Of a stretch of DNA of 64,000 nucleotides, positions 37,190 to 45,606 are shown piece by piece. The position numbers and the translations under genes were made by a program. Positions within the stretch are counted from its first letter, which is position 1. Every line of letters starts with the position of its first letter. Source of the DNA: Salipiger sp. H15. GTDB taxonomy: Bacteria > Pseudomonadota > Alphaproteobacteria > Rhodobacterales > Rhodobacteraceae. The stretch is taken from the NCBI RefSeq assembly GCF_040409955.1, contig NZ_CP123385.1, positions 913,501 through 977,500 of the forward strand. Direction: 5' to 3'. A model generated the notes under the pieces. The model had not been told where the DNA came from and ran no database searches. It worked only from the letters and a program-made list of their open reading frames with translations.

Positions 37190-39109
37190 TCAGCCCTTGC
37201 GGTGCTTCTTGGGGCCGACCTTCTTGTGGGCGCCATCGGTGTCCTTGAAGGACTTCTTGGCACCGAACTTGCCCTTGGGCTTGTCGCCCTCGGCACGCTC
37301 GCGGCGCGGGCGCTCGAAGTCGCCGTCCTCGGACTTGCGCTTGAAGCCGCCGGGGCCGCCAAAGCCTTCCTTCTTCTTGAAGCCGCCTTCCTTCTTGAAG
37401 CCGCCGCCTTCCTTGCGGAAGCCGCCTTCCTTCTTGAAACCGCCTTCCTTCTTGAAGCCACCCTCCTTGCGGAAGCCACCTTCCTTCTTGAAGCCGCCGG
37501 GCTTGGGGCCGCGCGGCGCGCTCTTGAGCTCTTCGGGCAGGCCGTCGACCTGCTCCATCACCAGTCCCTGCGCCACTTCCATGTCGGGGCCGAGCGCCTC
37601 GAGGAAGCCCTCGACCGCGCTCTCGGAGATCTCGACATAGGTCAGCTCGTCGGCGATGCGGATGGCGCCGAGCGCCTCGCGGGTGATGTTGCCGGCGCGG
37701 CAGATCTTCGGCAGCAGCCAACGCGGGTTGGCGTTGCCTTCGCGGCCGACGGTGACGGTGAACCAGCGGCTCGCGCCGAAGGGCTCGGTGCGCGGTGCCT
37801 TCTCGGCGCGGGCATCGACCGGCAGCAGCTCCTCGGGGGCCGAGCGCAGGCTGCGCCATTGGCGCACCATCGCCTGGGCGATTTCCTCGGCGCTGTACTT
37901 CTCGGTGATCTGGGTCACCAGCGCGGCATCGGTCTCGGGCGAGGGGTCGGTCCACATGGGATCGGCCAGCATCCGCGCCTCGTCTCGCTCGAGCACGGCG
38001 TCGGCGCTCGGCGCCTCGCCCCACTCGGCCTCGACCTTGGCGAAACGCATGATGCGCTCGGCCTTCTTGCGGTCGCGCAGCGGCACGATCAGCGCCGAGA
38101 TGCCCTTGCGCCCGGCGCGGCCGGTGCGGCCCGAACGGTGCAGCAGCGCCTCGTTGCTCTGCGGCAGCTCGGCGTGGATTACCAGGTCGAGGTTCGGCAG
38201 GTCGATGCCGCGGGCGGCCACATCGGTGGCGACGCAGACGCGGGCCCGGCCGTCACGCATCGCCTGCAGCGCGTGGCTGCGCTCGTCCTGGCTCAGCTCG
38301 CCCGAGAGGCCGACCACGGCGAAGCCGCGGTTGGTCAGGCGCGACACCAGACGCGACACGGTCGCGCGGGTGTTGGCGAAGACGATGGCGTTCGGCGCCT
38401 CGTGGAAGCGCAGCAGGTTGGTGATCGCGTTCTCCTGGTCGCCCTGGGCGACGATCACCGCGCGGTACTCGATGTCGGAGTGCTGCTTGGCACCGCCCTG
38501 CACCTGGATCCGCTGCGAGTCGCGTTGGTAGCGCTGAGCGAGCTGCGCGATCTGCGGCGAGACGGTGGCCGAGAAGAGCAAGGTCTGACGCTCGGGGTTC
38601 GAGGCTTCGAGGATGGTCTCGAGGTCTTCGCGGAAGCCGAGGTCGAGCATCTCGTCGGCCTCGTCGAGCACCACGGCCTTGACCGCCGAGAGATCGACCG
38701 CGCCACGGCGCAGGTGGTCGCAGAGGCGGCCCGGGGTGGCGACGAGGATGTGCGCGCCGCGCTCGAGCGCCCGGCGCTCGGTGCGGGCGTCCATGCCGCC
38801 GACGCAGGAGGCCATGACCGCACCGGCCTCGGCGTAGAGCCACGAGAGTTCGCGGCGGACCTGCAGCGCGAGTTCGCGGGTCGGGGCGATGATCAGGGCT
38901 TCCGGCGCGCCAGCGGCGCCGAAGCTCTCGGCGTCGCCGAGGATTGCGGGGGCAATGGCGAGACCGAAGCCCACCGTCTTGCCCGAACCCGTCTGCGCGG
39001 AAACCAGCATGTCGGTGCCGGCGATTGCCGGGTCGGCCACGGCTTCTTGCACGGGTGTAAGCGTTTCATATCCGCGGGCTTGCAGCGCGGCGGCGAGGGT
39101 CTGTTTCAA
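37190..39109 (-). CDS. DEAD-box RNA helicase with glycine/lysine repeat tail
   Basis: The 639-residue ATP-dependent RNA helicase has the Q-motif region (TLTPVQEAV), AQTGSGKT (motif I), VLDEADEM (II), SAT (III) and HRSGRTGRAGRKG (VI), then a DbpA/CsdA-like RNA-binding domain (about 455-525) and a basic tail. Residues 538-583 are about seven copies of GGF-K/R-KE. Such helicases aid ribosome assembly and mRNA decay, often in cold. The start is a TTG (39109) close to the Q motif; no in-frame ATG upstream is near. The family is secure, the exact start is not. Confidence 0.87.
   Translation of the reverse strand: MKQTLAAALQARGYETLTPVQEAVADPAIAGTDMLVSAQTGSGKTVGFGLAIAPAILGDAESFGAAGAPEALIIAPTRELALQVRRELSWLYAEAGAVMASCVGGMDARTERRALERGAHILVATPGRLCDHLRRGAVDLSAVKAVVLDEADEMLDLGFREDLETILEASNPERQTLLFSATVSPQIAQLAQRYQRDSQRIQVQGGAKQHSDIEYRAVIVAQGDQENAITNLLRFHEAPNAIVFANTRATVSRLVSRLTNRGFAVVGLSGELSQDERSHALQAMRDGRARVCVATDVAARGIDLPNLDLVIHAELPQSNEALLHRSGRTGRAGRKGISALIVPLRDRKKAERIMRFAKVEAEWGEAPSADAVLERDEARMLADPMWTDPSPETDAALVTQITEKYSAEEIAQAMVRQWRSLRSAPEELLPVDARAEKAPRTEPFGASRWFTVTVGREGNANPRWLLPKICRAGNITREALGAIRIADELTYVEISESAVEGFLEALGPDMEVAQGLVMEQVDGLPEELKSAPRGPKPGGFKKEGGFRKEGGFKKEGGFKKEGGFRKEGGGFKKEGGFKKKEGFGGPGGFKRKSEDGDFERPRRERAEGDKPKGKFGAKKSFKDTDGAHKKVGPKKHRKG
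37361..37498 (-). repeat. 18-base tandem repeat in the helicase tail
   Basis: Around seven copies of an 18-base unit, TTCCTTCTTGAAGCCGCC on the plus strand with variants, encode GGFKKE or GGFRKE. Two units carry small insertions. Basic glycine-rich repeats bind RNA non-specifically, and in-frame tandem units can change in number by slippage. Confidence 0.85.
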
Positions 39110-39181
39110 GGTCTGATGTCCGATCGAGAGACTGTCGGCGAAGGGAGTCGGTACGAGGAGTCAGACCGAGTCAGGGCGCCG

Positions 39182-39216
39182 GGAAAGGGTGCCTCATATA
39201 CCCTGAGGCCCTTTCC
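39182..39216 (-). promoter_or_regulatory. Long hairpin in the helicase leader
   Basis: GGAAAGGG (39182-39189) pairs with CCCTTTCC (39209-39216), and CCTCA (39192-39196) with TGAGG (39204-39208), giving 13 pairs with a 2-base bulge. It lies 73 bases upstream of the helicase start and 18 bases after the phosphate-transporter stop. No T-run follows on the minus strand, so a leader structure is as likely as a terminator. Confidence 0.5.
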
Positions 39217-39234
39217 GTAAAGCGCGGATTCAGC

Positions 39235-40716
39235 TTAGCCGACGAGGGTGGAGATGAGTAGGAAGCAAAGCGCCGACAGCAGGGCCGAGGCCGGGACCGT
39301 GATGATCCACGCGGCGATGATGGTCATGAAATGCGAGCGGCGGACCAGCTTGCGGCGCTGGCGCTCTTCCGCGGCGATGGGCTTGCGCGGGCTGCGGACG
39401 CGGTTTGCCCGGCGCGCGCGCATCTCCATGAACCATTCGCGGAAGAAGCCGACGCCGAAGATCGCGCCCACGGCGATGTGGGTCGAGCTGACCGGCAGGC
39501 CGAGCCACGAGGCGGCGATCACCGTCACCGCGGCCGAGAGCGCCACGCAATAGGCGCGCATCGGGTTCAGCTTGGTGATCTGGTTGCCGACCATGCGGAT
39601 CAGCTTCGGGCCGAAGAGCATGAGGCCGCAGGAGATGCCGAGCGCGCCGATCACCATGACCCACATCGGGATCGCGACGCTTTCGGAGGCGTCGCCGCTG
39701 CTCATCGCATGCACGATGGCGGCGAGCGGACCGACGGCGTTGGCCACGTCATTGGCGCCGTGGGCGAAGGAGAGCAGCCCCGCGGAGACGACGAGCGGCA
39801 GGCGGAACAGCACCTTCAGCGAGGCGTTGCGGTTCTCGAGCCCGCGCGACTGGCGCCGCACCAGCGGCACGGAAACCAGCCAGAAGAACACGCCCGCCAC
39901 CGCGCCGATGATCAGCGCGTCGTGCAGGTCGATCTTCATCAGGTGCTTGAGGCCCTTCATCGCCAGGTACATGGAGAAGGCGCCCGACATGATGCCGATC
40001 AGCACCGGCACCCAGACCCGCGCGGCGGCGATCCGGTCGGGCACGTACATCACCTTCCACTTGATGAAGGCGAGCATGGCGGCGGCGATGATGCCGCCCA
40101 TCAGCGGCGAGATCACCCAGCTGGCGGCGATGGCGCCCATGGTCGACCAGTTCACCGTGCCGAAGCCCGCCGCGACGATGCCCGCACCCATCACGCCGCC
40201 GACGACGGCGTGGGTGGTCGAGACCGGCGCGCCGATCCAGGTGGCGAGGTTGACCCAGAGCGCCGCCGAGAGCAGCGCCGCCAGCATGGCCTGGATGAAC
40301 AGGCTGCCCTCGCTGAGCGACGCGGGGTCGATGATGCCCTTGGATATGGTCGAGACCACGTCGCCGCCCGCCAGCAGCGCACCGGCGCTCTCGCAGATCG
40401 CGGCGATGGCGATGGCCCCGGCCATCGAGAGCGCGTTCGCGCCCACCGCCGGGCCCATGTTGTTGGCGACGTCGTTGGCGCCGATGTTCAGCGCCATGTA
40501 GGCGCCGAAGGCGGCGGCGACGATGATGACGATCGAGCCCGGCGCGGCGCCGGTCAGCAGCGCCGCGGCAGGCGCCGCGAAACCGACGAAGAGCAGCGAG
40601 AGACCGACGCCGACAAGCGGGCGCGCGGTGTAGAGAGAGGCGGATTCGAGAAGGGACATCCGATTGAGGTCGGTGTCCAACGTCTTCCACTCATGGCCTT
40701 TGGCTTGCCCGCTCAC
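39235..40716 (-). CDS. pit: Inorganic phosphate transporter, PHO4/PitA family
   Basis: The 493-residue membrane protein has about ten to twelve hydrophobic segments and the duplicated PiT signatures: NIGANDVANNMGPAVGA in the N-half and FAHGANDVANAVGPLAA in the C-half, plus GAPVSTTHAVVGG and GLPVSSTHIAVGA. These move phosphate (often metal-phosphate) with H+ or Na+. A GTG at 40716 is the likely start; M20 is an alternative. It follows the NUDIX gene by 37 bases. Confidence 0.9.
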   Translation of the reverse strand: MSGQAKGHEWKTLDTDLNRMSLLESASLYTARPLVGVGLSLLFVGFAAPAAALLTGAAPGSIVIIVAAAFGAYMALNIGANDVANNMGPAVGANALSMAGAIAIAAICESAGALLAGGDVVSTISKGIIDPASLSEGSLFIQAMLAALLSAALWVNLATWIGAPVSTTHAVVGGVMGAGIVAAGFGTVNWSTMGAIAASWVISPLMGGIIAAAMLAFIKWKVMYVPDRIAAARVWVPVLIGIMSGAFSMYLAMKGLKHLMKIDLHDALIIGAVAGVFFWLVSVPLVRRQSRGLENRNASLKVLFRLPLVVSAGLLSFAHGANDVANAVGPLAAIVHAMSSGDASESVAIPMWVMVIGALGISCGLMLFGPKLIRMVGNQITKLNPMRAYCVALSAAVTVIAASWLGLPVSSTHIAVGAIFGVGFFREWFMEMRARRANRVRSPRKPIAAEERQRRKLVRRSHFMTIIAAWIITVPASALLSALCFLLISTLVG

Positions 40717-40753
40717 GGCGATGCCCTCTCTGTTCTCGGAATATCGGTGGTGC

Positions 40754-41239
40754 TCAGCCCGACGCCAGCGCGACGAGGAGATCGGGCGCGCGCGCCAGAA
40801 GCTGTCTCAGGCTCGGTTCCTCGACCATGGTCGCGGCCTCTGCCGGCCGAACCCAGCGACGCTCGCGCTCGCCGGCCTCGGGGAAGGTGTCGAACATGCC
40901 CTTCGCCTCGACGGCGTAGACATCGACGTGGGTCGGGGCCGGAAGCCCGCCATCGAGCCGCTTTTCGTAGCGGTAGCTGCCGACCTTCAGGGGGGGCTCG
41001 GAGGGTGCGCGCACCCCGGCCTCTTCCCAGGCTTCCTCGACAGCGGTGCCGGCGGCGTCGTAGCCGCGCTTCGGCCAGCCCTTGGGAAGCACCCAGCGCT
41101 TGGTCTCGCGCGAGGTGATCAGCAGGACCTCGAGCTCGTTCGTCTGCGGATTCTGCCTATGGCAAAGCGCCGCGACCTGGAATCGCGGGGGCCGCAGGAA
41201 TGCGGGACCGATATATTTTTGCCATATGGAACGAAGCAT
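40754..41239 (-). CDS. NUDIX hydrolase
   Basis: The 161-residue protein has a NUDIX fold with the box around residues 54-76 (KGWPKRGYDAAGTAVEEAWEEAGV). The REUxEE core reads EEAWEE, the first arginine replaced by glutamate, as is common in alphaproteobacterial relatives; the metal-binding EE pair is intact. Relatives with the PKGWP motif are compared with diadenosine- or diphosphoinositol-polyphosphate hydrolases; the substrate here is unknown. It precedes the phosphate transporter on the same strand. Confidence 0.82.
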   Translation of the reverse strand: MLRSIWQKYIGPAFLRPPRFQVAALCHRQNPQTNELEVLLITSRETKRWVLPKGWPKRGYDAAGTAVEEAWEEAGVRAPSEPPLKVGSYRYEKRLDGGLPAPTHVDVYAVEAKGMFDTFPEAGERERRWVRPAEAATMVEEPSLRQLLARAPDLLVALASG

Positions 41240-41402
41240 GGCGGGCCTCCTATCACCAAATCGAGACGATCTTCAATGCATATTGCCCCGAATGAAAGCA
41301 AGCTGCGGCATTTTCACGCGAGGTCAGGCTGGCGTGGGGTTGCTTGACTGTTCTACGCCGCGGGCCCAGCTTTGCCGCAACCTACAGACAAAGGAGCATT
41401 TC

Positions 41403-42641
41403 ATGACGTCGACCCCCATCGACCCCATGCTGATCGACCGGCTTGCCGAAGTGGCGGTGCGCACCGGCGTGAACATCCAGCCGGGCCAGCAACTGGTGCT
41501 GACCGCGCCGGTTTCGGCCCTGCCGCTGGTGCGCGCGGTGACCCGCGCGGCCTATCGCGCCGGGGCGTCGCTCGTGACGCCGCTGCTCTCGGATTCCGAC
41601 GTGGCGCTCGCGCGGTTCGAGGAAGGCCACGACGCGAGCTTCGACGCGGCCACCGGCTGGCTCTACAACGGCATGGCCGAGGCCTTCGGCGCGGGGGCCG
41701 CGCGCATGGCCATCGTCGGCGAGGATCCGATGCTGCTCGCCGGGCAGGACCCGGCGAAGGTCTCGCGCATGGGCAAGGCCAACTCGAAGGCCTACAAGCC
41801 GGCGATGGAGAAGATCACCAACTTCAACATCAACTGGTCGATCTGCGCCTGGCCGGGTGCGGCCTGGGCCAAGCGCATGTTCCCCGAGCTTTCCGAGCCC
41901 GAGGCGCAGGCGAAGCTGGCCGAGGCGATCATTGCCGCCTCGCGCGTCACCGGCGACGATCCGGTCGCGGCCTGGGCCGAGCACAATGCCGCGCTGCGCG
42001 CCCGCACCGAGTGGCTGAACGCCGAGCGCTTCTCGGCGCTGCACTTCACCGGGCCGGGCACCGACCTGACCATCGGCCTTGCCGACGGGCATGAATGGCA
42101 TGGCGGCGCGAGCACGGCGCAGAACGGCGTGGTCTGCAACCCGAACGTGCCGACAGAAGAGGTCTTCACCACCCCGCACGCGCAGCGCGTCGAGGGCTGG
42201 GTGCGCTCGACCAAGCCGCTGTCGCACCAGGGCAGCCTGATCGACGGCATCGAGGTGCGTTTCGAGGCGGGCCGCATCGTCGAGGCCAAGGCCTCGCAGG
42301 GCGAGGAAGTGCTGCGCGAGCTGCTGGCGACCGACGAGGGCGCGGCGCGTCTCGGCGAGGTGGCCCTCGTGCCGCACAGCTCGCCGATCTCGCAATCGGG
42401 GCTGCTCTTCTACAACACGCTCTTCGACGAGAACGCCGCCTGCCACATCGCGCTTGGCCAGTGCTACTCGAAATGCTTCCTCGACGGTGCCTCGCTGAGC
42501 GCGGAGCAGGTCGCGGCGCAGGGCGGCAACAGCTCGATGATCCACGTCGACTGGATGATCGGCGGCGCCGAGACCGACATCGACGGCATCCGCGAGGACG
42601 GCACCCGCGTGCCGGTCTTCCGCAAGGGCGAATGGGCCTGA
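41403..42641 (+). CDS. M29-family aminopeptidase (AmpS/PepS type)
   Basis: The 412-residue cytoplasmic metallopeptidase removes N-terminal residues from peptides. Likely cobalt/zinc ligands lie in NVPTEEVFTTP, GEVALVPHSSPIS, and the C-terminal NSSMIHVDWMIGG; TGPGTDLTIGL is a family motif. Start ATG follows AAGGAGCATTTC. It is a single-gene unit between a divergent NUDIX gene and a strong terminator. Confidence 0.9.
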   Translation: MTSTPIDPMLIDRLAEVAVRTGVNIQPGQQLVLTAPVSALPLVRAVTRAAYRAGASLVTPLLSDSDVALARFEEGHDASFDAATGWLYNGMAEAFGAGAARMAIVGEDPMLLAGQDPAKVSRMGKANSKAYKPAMEKITNFNINWSICAWPGAAWAKRMFPELSEPEAQAKLAEAIIAASRVTGDDPVAAWAEHNAALRARTEWLNAERFSALHFTGPGTDLTIGLADGHEWHGGASTAQNGVVCNPNVPTEEVFTTPHAQRVEGWVRSTKPLSHQGSLIDGIEVRFEAGRIVEAKASQGEEVLRELLATDEGAARLGEVALVPHSSPISQSGLLFYNTLFDENAACHIALGQCYSKCFLDGASLSAEQVAAQGGNSSMIHVDWMIGGAETDIDGIREDGTRVPVFRKGEWA

Positions 42642-42688
42642 AGCGGAAACGCGAAGACAATTCTCTACCTTAGGTTGAGATAACCGCA

Positions 42689-42716
42689 GGCCGCGCCGGA
42701 GAGATCCGGCGCGGCC
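42689..42716 (+). terminator. Terminator of the M29 peptidase gene
   Basis: GGCCGCGCCGG (42689-42699) pairs with CCGGCGCGGCC (42706-42716) over 6 bases, followed by TTTC. It lies 48 bases after the stop codon. Confidence 0.8.
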
Positions 42717-42742
42717 TTTCCGCCTCAGGGTCGCCGAAAGTC

Positions 42743-42758
42743 TTAACGCCGCATTAAC
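42743..42758 (+). promoter_or_regulatory. CtrA-like box TTAA-N7-TTAAC
   Basis: TTAA (42743-42746) and TTAAC (42754-42758) are separated by exactly 7 bases, the consensus of the cell-cycle regulator CtrA. It lies 73-88 bases upstream of the small protein start, in a GC-rich region where such a match is unlikely by chance. A TTGTCCACA nonamer (42767-42775) follows. Confidence 0.5.
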
Positions 42759-42830
42759 TTGGCGCATTGTCCACAGGCCGACTCAGGATACACTCGTTCT
42801 GCTGCCACGCGAGTATGAGGGGGTCGGTTC

Positions 42831-43106
42831 ATGCGCAAGACAGAGACAGTCACCATCAGCGGCGAGATACTTGCCTACGCGGAAGGGCTCGTTGCACGAG
42901 GTGAATACCGTGACATCGGTACGGCGATCGAGGGCGAGCTGCTGAAGGCCCGCGCCCGCCGCACCGGCAAGATCAGCCCGTTCCAGAACGAGCTGCGACA
43001 GCGCCTGGTGATCCAGCCGGACCAGTGGGATGCCATGGGTGTCTCGGCCGAGCCGTTCTTCGGCGACGACCCGGCGCTGGCCCGCATCCTCGAGGATCGC
43101 AGCTGA
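42831..43106 (+). CDS. Small protein, probable ribbon-helix-helix (ParD/CopG-like)
   Basis: The 91-residue protein begins MRKTETVTISGEILAYAEGLVARGEYRDIGTAIE, a short beta strand followed by two helices as in ParD/CopG DNA-binding proteins. The C-terminal half (NELRQRLVIQPDQWDAMG) is not recognised. No toxin gene of the ParE type lies next to it, so if it is an antitoxin it is orphaned; it may instead be a regulator. GAGGGGG precedes the ATG, and a CtrA-like box lies upstream. Confidence 0.65.
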   Translation: MRKTETVTISGEILAYAEGLVARGEYRDIGTAIEGELLKARARRTGKISPFQNELRQRLVIQPDQWDAMGVSAEPFFGDDPALARILEDRS

Positions 43107-43120
43107 GGCCGGACACGGGA

Positions 43121-44005
43121 TCAATCCTGATCGTCGCGCGGGCGGCCATGCTCGATCAGCGCGGCGATCAGGGCTGACAGCACCTCGGCCCGGCTGGTCG
43201 TCGGGCGTCGCACCACGCCGAGCCGGCGGTGGATCGGCGGCGAGCCGAAGGGAAACCAGTCGAGCGCCGCGGTGATCGAATCCTGCAGCGCGACATAGGG
43301 GATGACGGCAAAGCCCATCCCCGCCCGCACGCATCCCACCACCGCCGTCATCGTGTTCACCGACACCGCCTGCCGCGGCGCGGCGCCGAGCCGGGCGATT
43401 TCCGTGTCGATCTGCCGTGCCAGCGGCACCTGCGTGCGGTAGCGGATGTAGGGCACCTGCCGCACGAGGTCGCGGATCGCCAGCCCGCCGGTGCCGGGCG
43501 GGGTGATCACCACCAGCGGCTCGCTCAGCACCTCGGTCCAGCGCAGGCTCGGCGGCACCGCCACGTGCTCGGCCACCAGCGCCGCGTCGAGCTGGCCCGA
43601 GACCACCTCGGCCATCAATTCCTCGGACATGCCGATGCGCAGCCGGTAGGTGAGGTCGGGATACTGTCCCCGCAGGCTCGCCAGCGCGTTCGGCACCAGC
43701 GAATTGGCCCCGGTGCGCAGCGTGCCGAAGGCCAGCGTGCCGCTGACGTTGCCGCCGGTCACCGAGGCCTTGGTCTCGGTGACGATGCGCAGGATCTGCC
43801 GCGCCGAGCGCAACATCTCGGCGCCCTTGGCGGTCAGCACCGGCGGGCGGCGGCTGCGGTCGTAGAGCTGCGCCCCCAGCTCCGCCTCGAGCGCCGAGAC
43901 CTGCTGGCTCACCGCCGAGGCGGTGATGTTGATCGCCTGCGCCGCCGCGGCGAAGCCGCCATGCTGCTCGATGGCAAGAAGGGTTTCGAGTTGTCGCGTG
44001 TCCAT
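43121..44005 (-). CDS. LysR-family regulator (ArgP/IciA-like)
   Basis: The 294-residue protein starts MDTRQLETLLAIEQHGGFAAAAQAINITASAVSQQVSALE, a LysR helix-turn-helix; the phrase TASAVSQQVSALE is typical of the ArgP subgroup. The effector domain runs from about residue 90. It is divergent from tctC with 140 bases between, so it probably controls the tct-ggt-transporter operon. The inducer is unknown. Confidence 0.85.
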   Translation of the reverse strand: MDTRQLETLLAIEQHGGFAAAAQAINITASAVSQQVSALEAELGAQLYDRSRRPPVLTAKGAEMLRSARQILRIVTETKASVTGGNVSGTLAFGTLRTGANSLVPNALASLRGQYPDLTYRLRIGMSEELMAEVVSGQLDAALVAEHVAVPPSLRWTEVLSEPLVVITPPGTGGLAIRDLVRQVPYIRYRTQVPLARQIDTEIARLGAAPRQAVSVNTMTAVVGCVRAGMGFAVIPYVALQDSITAALDWFPFGSPPIHRRLGVVRRPTTSRAEVLSALIAALIEHGRPRDDQD

Positions 44006-44099
44006 GGGCTCAAGTTAAGCAAAACGAAAAATGATGGCAATAATTCCGCGCTTTGTGTGGAAATTTCTTGTGATATCCCGACCTGACGTAATCAGAACC

Positions 44100-44120
44100 G
44101 CCGGTGGCCAAACCACCGGC
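44100..44120. promoter_or_regulatory. Inverted repeat in the tctC leader
   Basis: GCCGGTGG (44100-44107) and CCACCGGC (44113-44120) are perfect inverse copies around CCAAA. The site lies 26 bases upstream of the tctC start. It could be an operator or a leader hairpin; there is no T-run. Confidence 0.45.
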
Positions 44121-44145
44121 CTGCCAGCATACAGGGATCCTTCCC

Positions 44146-45093
44146 ATGAAACTCCCCTCGGGCCTTGCCGCCCTTCTTGCCGCCGCCACCCTGATCGCCG
44201 CACCAGCCAGCGCCGGCGATTACCCCGACCACCCGGTCGAGTTCATCGTGCCCTGGTCGCCGGGCGGCGGGTCGGACACGCTGATGCGCCTCATCGCGGG
44301 CAACATCGCGCCCTTCCTCGGTGCCGACATGCCGATCATCAACATGCCCGGCGTCGGCGGCACCGTCGGCCTGCGCGAGGCCTCGCGCCGCGCCAACGAC
44401 GGCTACACCATCAGCCAGGTCCACGAAGGCCTGCTGACCGCCACCGAGACCGGCATCACCGAGATCTCCTGGGAGGATTTCGAGCCGATCGCGCTGATGA
44501 CCGCCTCGCCGCAGTATCTCGTGGTGCACCCGACCGAGGACTACACGAATTTCGAGGAATTCGTGACCTACGCCAAGGCGCACCCGGGCGAGATCACCAT
44601 GGGCGTGACCCTCGGCGGCGTGCCGCACCTGCACGCGGCGATGATCGAACAGGCCTACGGGCTGCAGTTCGCCTACGTGGGCTATGAAGGCACCGGCGAG
44701 CGCGTCCGCGCCCTTGTCGGCGGCAACCTCGACGCGGCGATCGGCGACATCTCCTCCTCGAAGCAGTTCGTCGACAACGGCGACCTGCAGTTCCTCGCGG
44801 TGGGCTCGCTCGAGCGCGTCGACGAGGCGCCCGAGGTCCCGACCTTCAAGGAACTCGGAGCCGATCTCGAGCTGCAGGTGACCCGCGGCATCGTCATGCC
44901 GAAGGACGCGCCGCAGGAGGCCCGCGACAAGATGGAAGCGGCGCTCGAGGCGCTGTCGAAGGATCCGGCCTATATCGAGCAGACCAACAACGCCGGGGCC
45001 TCGGTCGACTTCCGCGGCCAGGAGGGCTACCGCGCCTACCTCGCCAAGCTCGACGAGACGGTGAAGTCGCTCGCAGAGGTGCTCGCACCGTGA
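44146..45093 (+). CDS. tctC: Tripartite tricarboxylate transporter substrate-binding protein (TctC family)
   Basis: The 315-residue protein has a signal peptide (MKLPSGLAALLAAATLIAAPASA, about 23 residues) and the TctC/Bug fold beginning YPDHPVEFIVPWSPGGGSDTLMR. It captures a carboxylate in the periplasm for TctAB. The ATG at 44146 gives the right signal peptide and has AGGGAT upstream. The substrate is not known; the following gamma-glutamyltransferase-like gene suggests a gamma-glutamyl or related amino-acid compound (inference). Confidence 0.88.
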   Translation: MKLPSGLAALLAAATLIAAPASAGDYPDHPVEFIVPWSPGGGSDTLMRLIAGNIAPFLGADMPIINMPGVGGTVGLREASRRANDGYTISQVHEGLLTATETGITEISWEDFEPIALMTASPQYLVVHPTEDYTNFEEFVTYAKAHPGEITMGVTLGGVPHLHAAMIEQAYGLQFAYVGYEGTGERVRALVGGNLDAAIGDISSSKQFVDNGDLQFLAVGSLERVDEAPEVPTFKELGADLELQVTRGIVMPKDAPQEARDKMEAALEALSKDPAYIEQTNNAGASVDFRGQEGYRAYLAKLDETVKSLAEVLAP

Positions 45094-45605
45094 GCGACGC
45101 CGGCTACGACAAGCAGCAGGCACGGGAGGCGGGCGAGATCGCCCGCCTCCTGAGCTACGTGCTGATCCTTCTCGCCTCGGTCGGGCTGTTCGTCTCGGCC
45201 GCTGCGATCCCCACCTCGCGCTTCGAGAAGCTCGGCGCGGGCGCCTTCCCCAAGATCGTCTTTGCCGGCATGGCGCTGGTGGCGGTGATCGCCATCGTCG
45301 ACGCGCTGCGCAAGATCCCTGCCGGCGCCTACGGCCGCTTCGCCTGCCAGACCGTGGCATGGGCGCAGCGCCGTCACCTCGTCTTCGTCTCGCTCGGCGC
45401 GCTCGCGGTCTACCTCGTGCTGATCCCGGTGCTCGGCTTCTCTATAGCGAGCTTCCTCTTCATCCTCACGCTGGAAGCGGTGCTGATGCCGCGCCGGCCC
45501 GCGACGCTGCTGATCGCGGTGGTCGTCGCGCTCGTCTTCTCCTTCGGGCTGAACTGGCTCTTTGCCGAGGTCTTCTCGGTCTTCCTGCCGCGCGGGGTGC
45601 TCTGA
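45090..45605 (+). CDS. tctB: Tripartite tricarboxylate transporter small subunit (TctB family)
   Basis: The 171-residue protein has four hydrophobic segments (about residues 18-35, 52-68, 93-112, 120-155) as in TctB small membrane subunits. It begins on the overlap with tctC (ATGA-type) and ends one base before the tctA start. It pairs with TctA in the inner membrane. Confidence 0.85.
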   Translation: MSDAGYDKQQAREAGEIARLLSYVLILLASVGLFVSAAAIPTSRFEKLGAGAFPKIVFAGMALVAVIAIVDALRKIPAGAYGRFACQTVAWAQRRHLVFVSLGALAVYLVLIPVLGFSIASFLFILTLEAVLMPRRPATLLIAVVVALVFSFGLNWLFAEVFSVFLPRGVL

Positions 45606-45606
45606 C

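Noticed and set aside
35181..37640. Plus-strand frame continuing through emrB into the helicase repeat region, with a PPSFLKPPS-like tail
   Set aside because: The proline-rich tail is the antisense of the GGFKKE repeats, and the frame lies out of register in emrA and emrB.
42767..42775. TTGTCCACA as a sign of a second replication origin
   Set aside because: A lone nomamer with no AT-rich tract, iterons or initiator gene nearby is not evidence for an origin.
42831..43106. A complete ParDE toxin-antitoxin system
   Set aside because: Only the possible ParD-like protein is present. The next gene is a LysR regulator on the opposite strand, and no ParE-like reading frame exists beside it.
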